Assembly (NCBI GenBank): GCA_014529385.2
Contig: CM043942.1
Location: 51,402,774 to 51,466,773, forward strand
Direction of reading: 5' to 3'
DNA length: 64,000 bases
Source of the DNA: Adiantum capillus-veneris
Lineage: Eukaryota > Streptophyta > Polypodiopsida > Polypodiales > Pteridaceae
The position numbers and the translations under genes are program-made. Shown piece after piece: positions 43,481 to 55,435 of the stretch. The notes under the pieces are model-generated. The model did no database searches. It worked only from the letters and a program-made list of their open reading frames with translations, and was not told the DNA's origin. Each line of letters begins with the position of its first letter. The stretch's first letter is position 1.

Positions 43481-44841
43481 CTCTCTAGGGGGAGTGCAAA
43501 TAATTAGGTTAGGGTTCCTTATGTTTTTTGTTGTGTTCAATAAGTGTTGGTACCTTTTCCCACTAATGTGCCTCCTGGAGGTATTCCTTTTGTTTCCTAG
43601 TGTGTACAGGAACGTGTTGCTATTGATAGGATTTGGACCTTCATGGAATCTTTATCTCGACTCACTCTTCAAATCAAGCGCGACCATCGACACAAGCAGG
43701 TGTTTCTTGTCCATTAGCATTGCCCCTTATCTTTTTTGCATCTATGATTGTCTACTTTAATTGTGATTGGTAGCCTAATATTCACCGCATTTGCTTAGTA
43801 TCAAACATTTAATTCAATGTAATTTTTTGTCATAATCACTTGTCTAGGTTTAAAAATCAAGCAGTCCGACTAAGCTAGTTTGGCCAAGTTAGGTGTTAGA
43901 AATCTTCTCTTAATACCATGGGGAATGCCTTCCTAATAATCAATGGCTACTTAGGTTCTTAATCCGATTTAGGCAGCATTGTGTGAAATGTACTAGGGCT
44001 TTCTAGTGGGCTTGACCCTATTGACCTTTAGCTTAAGTATTATAAAGGGAGTTAACTAGTGTGATGAGCCTGGGGAGGTGTATCAGTGTTGTATGACCCC
44101 CCAAAGTTACAAAATTAAAATTTTGAAAATGAACAAACAAAAAATCAAAGTGCCACACTTGTAAAATCTTAAGCTGGAAGAGAAATCTCAGCTTGATTTG
44201 GTACTTCACTCACATGTATTGCCTATGGTACTAGAGCCCTAGAGGTTCCCAGTGTGGGCGCTTTTCCTTGAAAAGCAAAAAAACCCAAGGCATACAAAAT
44301 AAGCACACACATCAAATTGAATCACAATGAAAAGACTTTGGGGGGTCAAAGAAAAAGTAATCAGTCAGGCGATGATTTCATGAGAAATTCCTTTTATGGT
44401 AGCTTAACTACAAGGTCTTCTAGATATAGCCTCTAGTCAGCCCTCGAACATGAATACTTGGCTCTCGCGATTAAACAACTTAATTGACCACAAAAAATTA
44501 AGAAGCTTAACCATGGTATTAATATTCGATCTCTAGTGCCTTTCGACCGTCAAATTAGCGACCCCAGACTTGTTTAATTTTTTACCTTTACATCTGTTTA
44601 TGCATTTGATTACATTCAATTTAATGTTCATTGCTGACAAATTGTTTGAAATTCTTTTACCGATCAATTTGTCTACCTAAAACTGCATATGCTTTTTAAT
44701 CACTTATGAGAATGCAATTACTGTGTCAATGTTGTTTGATTTTGCAGTGACTGAAGACCCCTAAGGACATTCATCTCAAATGCTCTTCCACCTCGACGAA
44801 CGAGCTTCAACTCAATAGCTTCTGAGGACGGAATCTACATC
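43481..44841 (+). other. Gypsy-7 3' untranslated region
   Basis: About 1.36 kb without a credible ORF apart from an 88-residue hydrophobic frame (43494-43760) that I cannot support as a gene. Contains the 17-mer CCGATTTAGGCAGCATT (43964-43980), also found in the Chromo-2 array. Confidence 0.55.
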
Positions 44842-44854
44842 AGGAAGGGGGGCA
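44842..44854 (+). promoter_or_regulatory. Gypsy-7 polypurine tract
   Basis: AGGAAGGGGGGCA directly before the 3' LTR start TGTTAACC: the expected primer for plus-strand DNA synthesis. Confidence 0.85.
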
Positions 44855-45170
44855 TGTTAACCCTCACGGCTCACGGACACCCCATCACCTACGACGGACG
44901 TGTATATGTATTTATTTGGTAGAGTCAGGTACCGGGCTTGTCGGACCAATAGGAAAAGGGTAAGAGTGATCGCCGATGAGAGGCGCACTCTAACTGGGAC
45001 ATTCAAGGGATTAGTTGGCTAAGCATGGGCGCCCAAGTGTGAATGGGTGAGCTCATATAAAAGCCAACTAAACCTAAAATTCACTCATTCTCTCATTTTT
45101 GCAATAGAAGAGTGCTCTTGCTCCATCTCCATCTCTCCATCTTCTTCTTCTTCACCTCCTTGTGTGTGTG

Positions 45171-45227
<57 letters not shown>

Positions 45228-45460
45228 CGATCGAGCATTGCAGCGGCACGACGGCGGTGAAGCGGTTGAGCACGACATAGTGACGTCTCCTTCTTCTTCG
45301 CGGCAAGGAATCCTCCACGACAGGAGCATAGAGCGGTGAGTGACACACCATTGCCCTCTTTTGAGCTTACTAGTTAATCTAGTTGTGTGCTTGGAGCCGT
45401 CTATGGCGCACACAGTGTTAGGCAAGGTCCTTGCTTCGACAGTGCGGCCTTGAGCGCACA
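44855..45460 (+). repeat. Gypsy-7 3' LTR, 606 bp
   Basis: Collinear with the 5' LTR, TATAAAAG at 45056-45063. The (GT) tract is only about 25 bp (45161-45185) versus 80 bp in the 5' LTR, which explains most of the length difference. Confidence 0.95.
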
Positions 45461-46164
45461 AAGGAACAACTTGAAGACGGCAACACAATAGTATTCATCG
45501 GCAGATATAAGAGTGAAGAAGGACATCAAGTGGAGATACAAATGCTACCAAAGGACATATATGATGTTGCACGTAAGCTAGACACTCAAGAAGCCAATAG
45601 AAGGTTGGGTCTAAAAGAGTTTTACGACCAAGAACCATGTGGAATAGACTTCTAGAAAGCATATGAATTATTGTCAACCATTAAAGAGGATGGCACTGCT
45701 CAAATCACTGACCAACATGGCTAGAAAGTGGAAGTGTCAATCACTAAAGAGATAGTGGCTGAAGCCTTGAAGCTGCCCACTAAAGGAATGATGATGCGGG
45801 CAAGAGACAGAAAAACAGCCGACACTTTCAGTAAAGACACTGTGGTTGCTACATTTGTTGAACTTATCGAGAGACAGGTGGAATACCCGGCGCGTTTATA
45901 CCATCAACACTTCCATTTCTTGGCAAAGAAACCGCCGAGGTACACTAAACCTAACCATGCAGTGGCGATTACCTTCCCGCAGGTATTGAAGTCGACGGCC
46001 AAGCAACCTATCGATCATGCACAATACGTGTGACCACACTCAAAATTACTAAAAAAGAAGGAAAGATCACATATTTAGGTGCACTTGAAGTGTTAACACG
46101 CATAGCATACCATGCTATTGGTATGACTGAGAACCTACCGCCAGCCCCAGACCAAAACACTTGG
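45461..46164 (+). pseudogene. X copy 2, middle piece (between Gypsy-7 and Copia-8)
   Basis: Starts with the AAGGA duplication and continues as X coding sequence: SEEGHQVEIQMLPKDIYDV, LKEFYDQEPCGIDF, then after stops ITKEIVAEALKLPTKGMMMRARDRKT, LYHQHFHFLAKKPPRY and PNHAVAITFPQVL. About 46080-46164 matches X copy 1 near 22245-22325. Stops at 45653 and 45721 and a TGA near 46031 break it. Ends at CTTGG, the Copia-8 duplication. Confidence 0.65.
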
Positions 46165-46251
46165 TGTTAGGAAATAAGACGTAGCTAAATAGATAATTGA
46201 GTAGATTACTTAATGGAGAGAGACAGATTTATATACACGAGATTATAGAGT

Positions 46252-46329
<78 letters not shown>

Positions 46330-47010
46330 CGATATACGTGTTCACCCAATGTGGGCTACATCCACGGGAAAGCAGCCACTCAATGGCTTTAGTACTTCAA
46401 AACAAGAAGTAGTTTACAAAGGGATTATACCCTTAATGGAGCTCCCGCCTTACTTCACTCTCACCACTCACACTCACCTTGTTGCATCAACTTCACACTA
46501 TGAAATGTGTGTAGAAATGGCCTCCTTTTAAGGCCAAAAGGGCTGCCCTCTCTTATGAGAGACAGCCATGTGTAGCCGCCCTTGTGCGAATAAGTCCAAA
46601 TCGGACCTCCCAATCCGCCCATGTGTGGCCGCCCTTGAGAAGACAAGTCCGCCTTTGAATTTGGCCACCGGCCACCGGCCATTGACTTCCGACCACCGGC
46701 CACCGGCCATTGACTTCCGACCACCGGCCATCGGCCATTGACTACCGGCCACCGGCCACCGGCCAACCGACCGGTTGTTTTCCGACCACTTTCCGGCCGC
46801 CGTCCGGCCATAATATTCCGGCGAAAAAAGTCTCGGGGGCCTCCGCCCCGAGGCCTTTAAAGTTGCTCCTGATTCTTGTCCGTGAAAATTTTGGTTTCCG
46901 GTGAGTGATTTTCCTTCACGCACGATGGCTTCTCCTCATAATGGGGGCCTTACAAATGTGCGCTTTTACCACAGAAAATTACAAGGGTAAATCAGGCTCC
47001 ATACTTAACA
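46165..47010 (-). repeat. Copia-8 3' LTR, 846 bp
   Basis: Includes a GA microsatellite (about 46252-46322) and a GGCCACCGGCCATTGACTTCC-type minisatellite (46661-46770) with more units than the 5' LTR. At 46523-46537 the promoter word is TTAAAAGG, whereas the 5' LTR has TATAAAAGG. Confidence 0.95.
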
Positions 47011-47021
47011 ATCTCCCACTT
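47011..47021 (-). promoter_or_regulatory. Copia-8 polypurine tract
   Basis: The minus strand reads AAGTGGGAGAT just before the 3' LTR, the usual plant copia tract; the same word occurs in Copia-5. Confidence 0.85.
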
Positions 47022-47072
47022 GGAGACTGATCTCCAAACCAAACCTGTGTGACTGCTTTCCATTCTGGCTTC

Positions 47073-47806
47073 TTATTCTTGAATGCCGATTGAAGATGAG
47101 CAAAAGCTCAACTTCTCCTTGTTGACCACCTTTGTAAACATGTCTGCAGGATTTTCACTCGTATGCACCTTTCCTAGCTTTAGCTGTCCCTCTTCCAAAA
47201 GAGTGCGTATGAAGTGATATCTCATCTCAATGTGCTTTGTCCTTGAATGAAAGGCTGAGTTCTTCGCAAGATGGATAGCGCTTTGGCTATCACTGTACAA
47301 GACACAATTGTCTTGTTTGAATCCAAGCTCTTCTAAGAATCTGTGAAGCCATAGAATTTCTTTGCTTGCCTCCGTCATTGCTACATACTCTGCTTCCGTG
47401 GTAGAAAGTGAAACCACTTTCTGCAGCTTTTGAAGCCCAGCTTAACTGCTATGCCTCCAACCATGAACACATAGCCAGTAGTGCTCCTTCGAGTATCTTT
47501 GTCACCTGCCATATCTGCATCAGCATACCCTTCTAGAAAAATATCAGTTCCTCCAAAATACAAAGCATTTGTTGTTGTCCCTTTTAGATACCTAAGTATC
47601 CACTTCACAGCTTGCCAATGCTCTTTACCTGGGTTGTCCATGAACCTACTCACAACTCCCACTGCATGTGCAATGTCTGGCCTTGTCCAGACCATAGCAT
47701 ACATTAAGAACCTACCGCTGCAGCAATATGGAACTTTAGACATATAGGCTATCTCCTCTTGTGTCTTTGGACACATATCTTTCGTTAGTTTAAAATGACC
47801 AGCCAA
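47073..47806 (-). pseudogene. pol: Copia-8 RNase H
   Basis: Two overlapping frames. 47381-47806: GVVSRFMDNPGKEHWQAVKWILRYLKGT and EGYADADMAGDKDTRRSTTGYVFMVGG (RNase H start, Asp present). 47073-47417: SLSTTEAEYVAMTEASKEILWL, YSDSQSAIHLAKNSAFHSRTKHIEMRYHFIR and NPADMFTKVV. One frameshift near 47390-47410 separates them; all standard copia RNase H blocks are present. Confidence 0.93.
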
Positions 47807-48411
47807 AGGTGTAGAAACTGTTTTGCATTTTGCATTGCAAACGTTTCTAGTACCTTCTTGATGTAATCTTCTTGAGATAGCTTTATTGTTTTCTTCGTCC
47901 TGTCCTTGATATTTTCATACCAAGTATCCTCTTTGCAGCACCTAAATCTTTCATTGAAAAATATTTGGACAGCTCCTCTTTTAGGTCTTTAATGTCCTGC
48001 ATGTTAGCACTTGCAATCAACATGTCATCAACATACAACATTAGGATGATGAATTTCCCATCTCCCAAATTCTTCGTGTAGACGCATGATCCGAGTTGCA
48101 TCTTGTGAATCCATGATCCAACATCCATCGATCAAACTTCAAGTACCATTGTCTTGATGCTTGCTTTAAACCATACAAGCTCTTCTTTAATCTGCAAACC
48201 ATTTTCTCCTTACCTTTTACTTCATACCCCTTTGGTTGAAGCATGTAGATTTCCTCCTCTAAGTCACCATGAGGGAATGCCGTATTTACATCCATTTGCT
48301 CAAGATTTAAATCATGAGCAGCCACAAGGCTTAAGACAAGCCTAATTGAGTTCATTTTTACAATAGGAGAAAATATTCATTGAAGTCAATACCTTTCTTT
48401 TGAGAAAAAAC
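47807..48411 (-). pseudogene. pol: Copia-8 reverse transcriptase
   Basis: Frame 48041-48355: LEQMDVNTAFPHGDLEEEIYMLQPKGYEVKGKEKMVCRLKKSLYGLKQASRQWYLKFD. Frame 47883-48128: LGDGKFIILMLYVDDMLIASAN, with YVDD intact (48024-48035), then FSMKDLGAAKRILGMKI. One frameshift between the frames near 48100. The RT start joins the preceding frame near 48411. Confidence 0.93.
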
Positions 48412-49525
48412 TTTTACCACAAGCCTAGACTTGTACCTTTTCTTCCCACCTTCTTCTCCTTTATCTTGTACACCCATTTGTTTTGAAGTGCCCGCTTACC
48501 TTTAGGCAACTCAAACCAATCCCATGTTTGGTTGTGATGTAGTGAGTCCACATCTCCACTTGCATGCTCTTTGTCCATCTTCTTTGGATTCATGTTGCAT
48601 AGCTTCTTTATATGATTCCGCTCTCCAGAATCTGAGATCAAGAGATGGTTGAAGGAAGGAACAAACCTTTTTGGAGGTCTACTTGCTCTTGTAGATCTTC
48701 GGGGAATAGGTTGAGGCTCCTCATTTGGTTGACGTTGTTGCACTTTGTCACCGTTTGCAGTCCTTGAGTCTTCACCGTCCTCAAGCTCCATGTACTCATC
48801 ACCTGTTTCTTTTGTTTGTTTTCTTTCCAAGTAATCTTTGTACATATTTTGTTCGTTAAAAATTACATCCCTACTCCTTAAGATTTTTCCATCTTCAGGA
48901 TTTCCATAGGCGATACCCAAAGTCTCCTTCTCCATAGCCAATGAAGAAACACTTTTTGGACTTTGCATCTAGCTTTGATCTTAGGCTTCTATCTATGTGC
49001 ATGAAAGCCTACACCCAAACACTTTGAGAAATGCATAATTCACCGGTTTTACCTGTCCATGCCTCTTCTGGAACTCCCCCATCCATGCCGTTGAGGGTGA
49101 CCGATTGATTAAGTACACAGACGTACTTACAGCTTCCGCCCAAAGTTCAAGCGGGTAGGCCTGCATGTAGCCCATGCTTCGTGCTCGTTCCATGATTGTC
49201 CTTTCATCCTTTCCGAAATCCCATTTTGTTGAGGTGTCCTTGGGGTTGTCCTTTGCCTCCGAATTTCATTGCGAAGCACAAAAGCTTTCAAAAGCTTGGC
49301 TGCAATATTCACCTCCATTGTCGGATCTGAGCATTTAACCTTGGTACCTGTTTCATTCTCCACAAAGGCTTTCCACCTTTGAAATATGGAAAATACATCG
49401 GATTTATTCTTCATGACATAAACCCATGTTTTTTCTAGTCGCATTTGTCTATGAATGTTACATAGTACAATGAGCCACCAAGTGATTGGTGTACTTGCAG
49501 GACCCCAAACATCAGAATGAACCAA
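48412..49525 (-). pseudogene. pol: Copia-8 integrase and C-terminal extension
   Basis: The core begins MVHSDVWGPAS (first Asp), continues KTWVYVMKNKSDVFSIFQRWKAFVENETG, then the SDNGGEY block out of frame by one base, and TPQQNGISERM (Glu). The 48993-49193 frame has the SVYLINRSPSTA block and VFGC. The 48414-48968 frame holds the acidic extension and IPRRSTRASRPPKRF, leading to the NKWVYKIK start of RT. Confidence 0.88.
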
Positions 49526-49625
49526 CTCAAGTTTTTTAATTTTTCTTTCATTTCCTGATATTTTGAAATTTTACCCTCTTTTGTTTACCATAAACACAAT
49601 CTTCACAGAACTCTAAGTCCACTTC

Positions 49626-50110
49626 TTTCAAACCTGGTAGAAGCTTCTTTGTTTGAAGGATTTGCATTCCTTGGCACTCATATGCCCAAGTCGGTAGTGC
49701 CACACCGCACTGTCAAACTTCTGTAGTTGTTGCACAAGCTGAAGGTTGCATGCTAACAGTACACAAGTAAAGTGTACCGACTTTTTCACCCTTGGCAACC
49801 ACCAAAGATCCCTTTGAGATCTTCCACCGTTTGTTCCGAATGCAATGTTGTGACCTTCATCGTCCAATTGTCCTGTAGAGATCAAATTTTTGCGAAGAGA
49901 AGGAACATGCCTAACATCTTTAAGCTTCCATTCATTTCCGTTAGCAGTTTTGACAGAAACTGTACCTTTGCCGACAATCACAAGCTTCATCATCTCCCAA
50001 GTATACATACCCAAAATTACCTTTGGTGTAGTCTTGGAAATGTTGCTTGTGTGGTGTCGCATGGAATGAAGCCCCGGAATCTACTATCCAGGAATTAGAC
50101 ACATTGTCTA
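49626..50110 (-). pseudogene. pol: Copia-8 protease and GAG-pre-integrase
   Basis: The aspartic protease active site reads IVDSGASFH (DSG codons near 50073-50081), followed by the GKGTVSVKTANGNEWKLKDVRHVPSLRKNLISTGQLDD segment in the 49628-50062 frame. GAG-pre-integrase follows with WHYRLGHMSAKEC. The protease cuts the polyprotein. A small frame change separates DSG from the rest. Confidence 0.85.
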
Positions 50111-50135
50111 ATGAGAGAAATTAGAGCATCTTGCT

Positions 50136-51027
50136 CTACTTTACCTGCCACATTGGCCTCCAATGTTGGCTTGTTGACTTGAGACACTGTCTCCTTCTTC
50201 TTCTTGGACCAACAATCCTTCTTGACGTGGCCCTTCTTGCTGCAGTTCCAACATTCAAGAATTGACTTTGTGCGTGACTTGCTCCGCCTTGAGCGATCAC
50301 GACCCTTTGGTTTTTGAACCTCCCCTTAAGCCTTCCTCTTGTTTCCACTGATAGTGTAGCACTTGATGATTCTCCTGTGCTTCTCCTTTGCATTTCCTCG
50401 CTTAGGAGAACACCCACAACATCATCAAACTTAAGATATTTGTGCCAGAGATAGAATTACTTACAGCCATCACAAAGGCTGTCCCCAACTATCCAGTAGA
50501 GATGAATAGTATAAGGAGAGCTCGCAACTTCGTCATCGAAATTGGATTTTCACTGATCGAAGTTTACTTATTGTTTTGTGTTAAAGTCATTTAAGTGTTC
50601 TGCAACTGAACATTGAATGAAACCATTCTTCATGCCTCTTTAGATTGAACAAGCCGCTTCATAAGAAAAGACCATTCTCTGCCATCTTTAGATTGAACAA
50701 GCGCTTCATAAGAAATACCTTATTGGATGCCGATGGTTTCTCGTAGAAGTCGTCAAGTGACTTCATCAAGTCCTCCGTGGTCTTCATCTCCGAAACATTG
50801 AAGGCCATCGTTGACGCCAAGCTTAACCGGATTGTTCCCAATGCATTTCGATCAAGGACAATCCATGCTTCATCTGCCATTGTTGCGGGCTTCTTCGCAA
50901 GACCGCCTAGTGGCAAATAGAGGTCCTTTTGGTAGAGATAGTCTTCAATCTGCATCTTCCAATGTTGGTAGTTTTTGCCGTTGAACTTCTCAATCTTGAG
51001 CTTCCCTTCCTCCGCCATAACTCCCAC
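50136..51027 (-). pseudogene. gag: Copia-8 gag with zinc knuckle
   Basis: The 50659-51027 frame is a UBN2-type copia Gag: KIEKFNGKNYQHWKMQIEDYLYQKDLYLPL, MADEAWIVLDRNALGTIRLSLA and SASNKVFLMKRLFNLKM. An imperfect tandem duplication of about 49 bp (50637-50716) breaks the frame just after KRLFNLKM. The zinc knuckle CWNCSKKGHVKKDC is at 50212-50253. The Gag start is the Met near 51018-51027. Confidence 0.88.
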
Positions 51028-51077
51028 TCAATTCAAGGAATCCTTTCCTTGAGATAATTTAGCTACGAGCAAACCTT

Positions 51078-51089
51078 GCTCTGATACCA
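51078..51089 (-). promoter_or_regulatory. Copia-8 primer-binding site (initiator tRNA-Met)
   Basis: The minus strand reads TGGTATCAGAGC two bases inside the 5' LTR end: the standard plant copia primer site. Confidence 0.92.
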
Positions 51090-51091
51090 GT

Positions 51092-51175
51092 TGTTAGGAA
51101 ATAAGACGTAGCTAAATAGATAATTGAGTAGATTACTTAATGGAGAGAGACAGATTTATATACACGAGATTATAG

Positions 51176-51242
<67 letters not shown>

Positions 51243-51891
51243 CACGATATACGTGGTTCACCCAATGTGGGCTACGTCCACGGAAAAGCAGCCACTCAAT
51301 GGCTTTAGTACTTCAAAACAAGAAGTAGTTTACAAAGGGATTATACCCTTAATGGAGCTCCCGCCTTGCTTCACTCTCACCACCTCACACTCACCTTGTT
51401 GCATCAACTTCACACTATGAAATGTGTGTAGAAATGGCCTCCTTTTATAGGCCAAAAGGGCTGCCCTCTCTTATGAGAGACAGCCATGTGTAGCCGCCCT
51501 TGTGCGAATAAGTCCAAATCGGACCCTCCAATCCGCCCATGTGTGGCCGCCCTTGAGAAGACAAGTCCGCCTTTGAATTCGGCCACCGGCCATTGAATTC
51601 GGCTTCCGACCACGGCCACCGTCCATTGACTTCCGACCACCGGCCATCGGCCATTGACTACCGGCCACCGGCCAACCGACCGGTTGTTTTCTGACCACTT
51701 TTCGGCCGCCGTCTGGCCATAATATTCCGTCTGGCCTTTAAAGTTGCTCCTGATTCTTGTCCGTGAAAATTTTGGTTTCCGGTGAGTGATTTTCCTTCAC
51801 GCACGATGGCTTCTCCTCATAATGGGGGCCTTACAAATGTGCGCTTTTACCACAGAAAATTACAAGGGTAAATCAGGCTCCATACTTAACA
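51092..51891 (-). repeat. Copia-8 5' LTR, 800 bp
   Basis: Has the TATA box TATAAAAGG (minus, about 51443-51451), the GA tract (about 51180-51239) and a shortened GGCC-rich minisatellite (51582-51680). Fewer minisatellite units than the 3' LTR. Confidence 0.95.
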
Positions 51892-52891
51892 CTTGGATCC
51901 TCACTGCTCCACCTTCTCAAAGAACAACCAGGTTAGAAAAAGAAAGCAAAAATCTGACGAGGAATCCTCTAAAGCTCATAGTAGCGAGAGCTCTGACAAT
52001 GAGGAGAGAAAGACTCGAAGAGAAAGGATGAAAAAGAGAGCAATAGTGGCTGCCCACCAGGAGGAGCCACAACAGAAGAAGGTGAGGTTTGAGAGAGAAG
52101 AACATGCATACGAAAGAAGTCATCAGGCAGCGGGTGAAGATCCCACGAAATGGGTACCGAGCAAGATTAAGGGTCCAAGGACCAAGAACCCTTTGAAGCC
52201 CACCCCAGAGGACCCCACTGAACTATTAGAGTGAATGTACGCCAAAGCTGAAGCCTTAAAATTGCAAGAGGATCTTGAAGAACAAAAGAGAAAAGGAAGC
52301 AGTGGTGGCTGCTCAGCAAGAAGATTTTCAAGAACAGGGAGATATGTCTCCAAGACCACACAGAGAGCAAGGATATCCTCCTACGCCACATCCAAGTCCT
52401 CCACCACTTACCAAACCAATTGAAGAGGAGCAGTTAAAAGAACAAGAAGAGGTCAGTTTCAAAAGACCTAAGAGAACACAACCCGAAGTTGGACCATCTA
52501 CCACCACCCAAGAGGAATAGGTTGAGGCAGCTATCAGCCTCTAGAAGAACCACTTGTGATAGCTGCACAACCACAAACAGAAGTTGTTGGCCTAAAAGAG
52601 CCTGAAAAGCAACAAGAGGCTGCCACAAAAGTTCAAGAAGCACCCACATCAGAGGCAACTACAACGCCTACAGGTGAAGTAGAACCCCGGCCTCTACCAC
52701 AAACAACTGCCACGAAACAAGAAAAGGAGCCACAAGCTGATGAGGCGGTCCGGGGCGGGCAACAAGAAGAGCAACCTCTAGACACCCTTCAAGGCTCCCG
52801 TGCTGCTCAATTGGGTTGGGGTTGGAAAAAAACAACAAACACACACACAAACCCGCAACCTAACCCTACACAAATTTGGGACACCACCTAG
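51892..52891 (+). pseudogene. X copy 2, right piece
   Basis: Resumes X directly after Copia-8: SSESSDNEERKTRRERMKKRAIVAAHQEEPQQKKVRFEREEHAYERS parallels X copy 1 at 22410-22560. It then goes beyond copy 1 with EDPTKWVPSKIKGPRTKNPLKPTPEDPTELLE, a Glu/Lys/Gln-rich probable coil and a Pro/Gln/Thr-rich tail (52556-52891). Stops and frameshifts at about 52232, 52300 and 52520. No family recognised. Confidence 0.6.
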
Positions 52892-52917
52892 TTTTGGATG
52901 CGAACTAGGACGCGTAA

Positions 52918-53039
<122 letters not shown>

Positions 53040-53379
53040 CGGGCTGCTTTGAAACGTATCGGCAATGATCAAGCAAACACAACTATATATTTAAGAAAGA
53101 GAGAGACAGGAAGAGGGGGTGCTTGTTGCATTAATACCTTCTTACAAATTTGTCATGACAAATCAAAGTGAGATTAGTATTTGTTCAACATAGCTTGCGT
53201 AAATTTCACCACAACACATCACAAGAAAAGCCACCCCAATCACTGTCTTAAGGCCAGGGGAGTCCTCTCCACCCTGTCGCCCTCTTACAGTATGTGGGAT
53301 TTATGGCTAGATTGATGACAACACCAGAGACAAGCTATCAAGAACTTAACAAAAAACACCAAGACACTTACGCATCATT

Positions 53380-54800
53380 GTTGTCCATTACTTCACGTTG
53401 GAAGGGAGACAAAGTATCCAAGCTTAGTCCAAATCCACCCTCCTTGATTCAGCAATTGTTTGGGCTTACACTAGTAGGAGAAATGATAGATTTCCTACTC
53501 TCAATTGAATGATCACTCTCTCTCTTACAATGGCATAGAGTTCCCTTGCTAATCCCCTATTACAACACATGCACATGCATAAGACAATGATCTTCCACTC
53601 AAGAGCTCCTTCTAGAGAGGTTGAGCTTGGCTTCTCAAGCTATAGCATAGTGCTCTTGCTTATGGCTCCCCCCTGTTGTGCTAGCTACACCCTCCTTTTA
53701 TAGCAATTTTGAAGGCTAGGGTTACTCCTCTAACCATGGTTGGGTTAGATTTTCAGCAATTTATCTAATTTCTTTTGCTTGGAATTATCAAGAAGTTGGT
53801 GGGGAAAGAGAGAGGAGAGAAATGGAGGTGATAGGACTTTTCATAGTGGGTTAGTGTTAGTAGAGTTAGTATTAATTTACAAATGGAATTGGATATTTAC
53901 AATGGGAGTATCCATGTAGGATACAAATAAGGAAGAAAAACTCTTAAGAGGTAAGAAAAGGTGGATTTCTTACAAGGTTGATGCTCCAAGTGTCTTGAGT
54001 AGGGCCGATTTTGACGCTTGTTGACGGTCCACTAGCTTTGACGGTACATTTTTTCTCCACTCTTGACCTTCCTTGAGAGACAAGGTAATTGAAGTTGAGT
54101 AATCAACCACCATGATGTTGTCTTTTAAGAGAAGAGGCTGAATTTTGTGGTTTTTTTGAAAGATATGGGTAACTTGGAGGAGGAAAAATGAGACTAGGTG
54201 GTCAATTTTGGAATGGAATTGTGTGTGGGAGGTATGAGTTCACCATGGTTTCTCTTATTTTTCAAGGTTGAGGAGAAGGTGAGTAGTGTGCAGAGAAGAG
54301 TGGTGAGAGAGATGGGGATGATGAGTGGAGAAGTGTGTGTGAAAGAGGAAAATGATAAAGTGGAAGAGAGAGTGTGGCTGCATAGCATGGGAAAACTGGG
54401 GTCCACTAAACAAATCATAGCTCACAGCTCGTAGCTCAAAAAAATATAAAAAATTTGAGGCAAAAGGTCAGCCCACGAGCTACAACTTTTGTTTGTATTA
54501 CCTTTTCAAATTCGGAGAGCAAGTGAACTTTAAAAATTCAGCAAAACCGACCGTTTTTTTCCACTGCAAAGGTCCTTGTGGGGTCCTCTTTGGATGATTC
54601 TTTTGAATACCTCCAAGAGTGAGCCCTCCATAGTGCATGTATGCATGCCACCTACCCTTGACCTTATTTGGTAGGTCTATAATTGAAGATATTGTTGAGA
54701 TCATGATATAAGTGAATAGTACAACTAAGAAAATCAAATATTGAGGGGTCTAAAAAATATGTACATGTCAAATATAAATAATATAGGTGGAAAAATATAA
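53380..54800 (-). repeat. Possible solo or orphan LTR (minus)
   Basis: The minus strand carries a clean TATA box (TATAAAAG, 53695-53702) followed at about 53390-53600 by a CT/GA-rich, LTR-like R-U5 region with words common near copia LTR ends (CTTCCAACGTGAAGTAATGGACAAC). Boundaries, duplications and a primer site were not found. The rest of the segment is AT-rich without genes. Confidence 0.3.
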
Positions 54801-55435
54801 AGGGGTCAAAATAAATCTCTCTCATTATAAGTCTACCATAAAAAGATGAATATTTTTGGTGGTCTAATTTATGAGAGTAATAGAGAATATATGTAGGAAG
54901 GAAAAAATCACAATAGTGAAAAAAGTATACACATAAATAGAACTAGTTTTTTTGGATTTTTGTTGGGATGGAATTACACCAAATATAAGAGAAGCTTACA
55001 TGAAATTATTTCTATATGGAATAAAGAGTATGAAAAATGGTAAGAAAAATTGTGGTAATGGTGAGGCAATGTACAGAGCATAAATAACACACACCTAGGT
55101 AGAAATATTTAAATAAATACCAAAATAATTATGAAAAAAATCTTTTATTTAGGCCCTATATACAAAGAAATATTTACATACGCATGGGCCATAATATACT
55201 TATTTTTTTATTTTTATTTTTTATTTTGGCTCAACTAGCCCAATGACTAGCTAATTGAGGGTTTTTTAAGAAGATATGGGAAAAGTCCCGTGACTCACGC
55301 ACGCCTATGTACAGTGAAATGGTAGGGATAGCCACAGTGTTTGGGTGATTTTGGTAGGGTGAGGTAACTCACTGTGGCAATTACAAAGAGCCGAAAAACG
55401 GCTATCACTGACACGGTAGGAACTTCACAAATCAT
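54801..55435. other. AT-rich segment without recognised features
   Basis: Long A/T runs and no plausible coding frame on either strand; nothing identified. Confidence 0.5.

Larger units (their letters stand above)
46165..51891 (-). mobile_element. Copia-8: complete Ty1/copia retrotransposon, 5.7 kb
   Basis: LTRs at 46165-47010 (3') and 51092-51891 (5') begin TGTTAGGAAATAAG on the plus strand and end ACTTAACA. They are flanked by CTTGG duplications (46160-46164, 51892-51896). The primer site, gag, protease, integrase, RT, RNase H and polypurine tract are all in copia order on the minus strand. The LTRs are very similar by eye apart from tandem repeats, so this is one of the youngest insertions here. 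A few frameshifts disrupt gag and integrase. Confidence 0.96.

Noticed and set aside
43494-43760. 88-residue hydrophobic frame as an env-like protein of Gypsy-7
   Set aside because: Hydrophobic residues come from T-rich DNA; no signal peptide, cysteine pattern or clear transmembrane topology.
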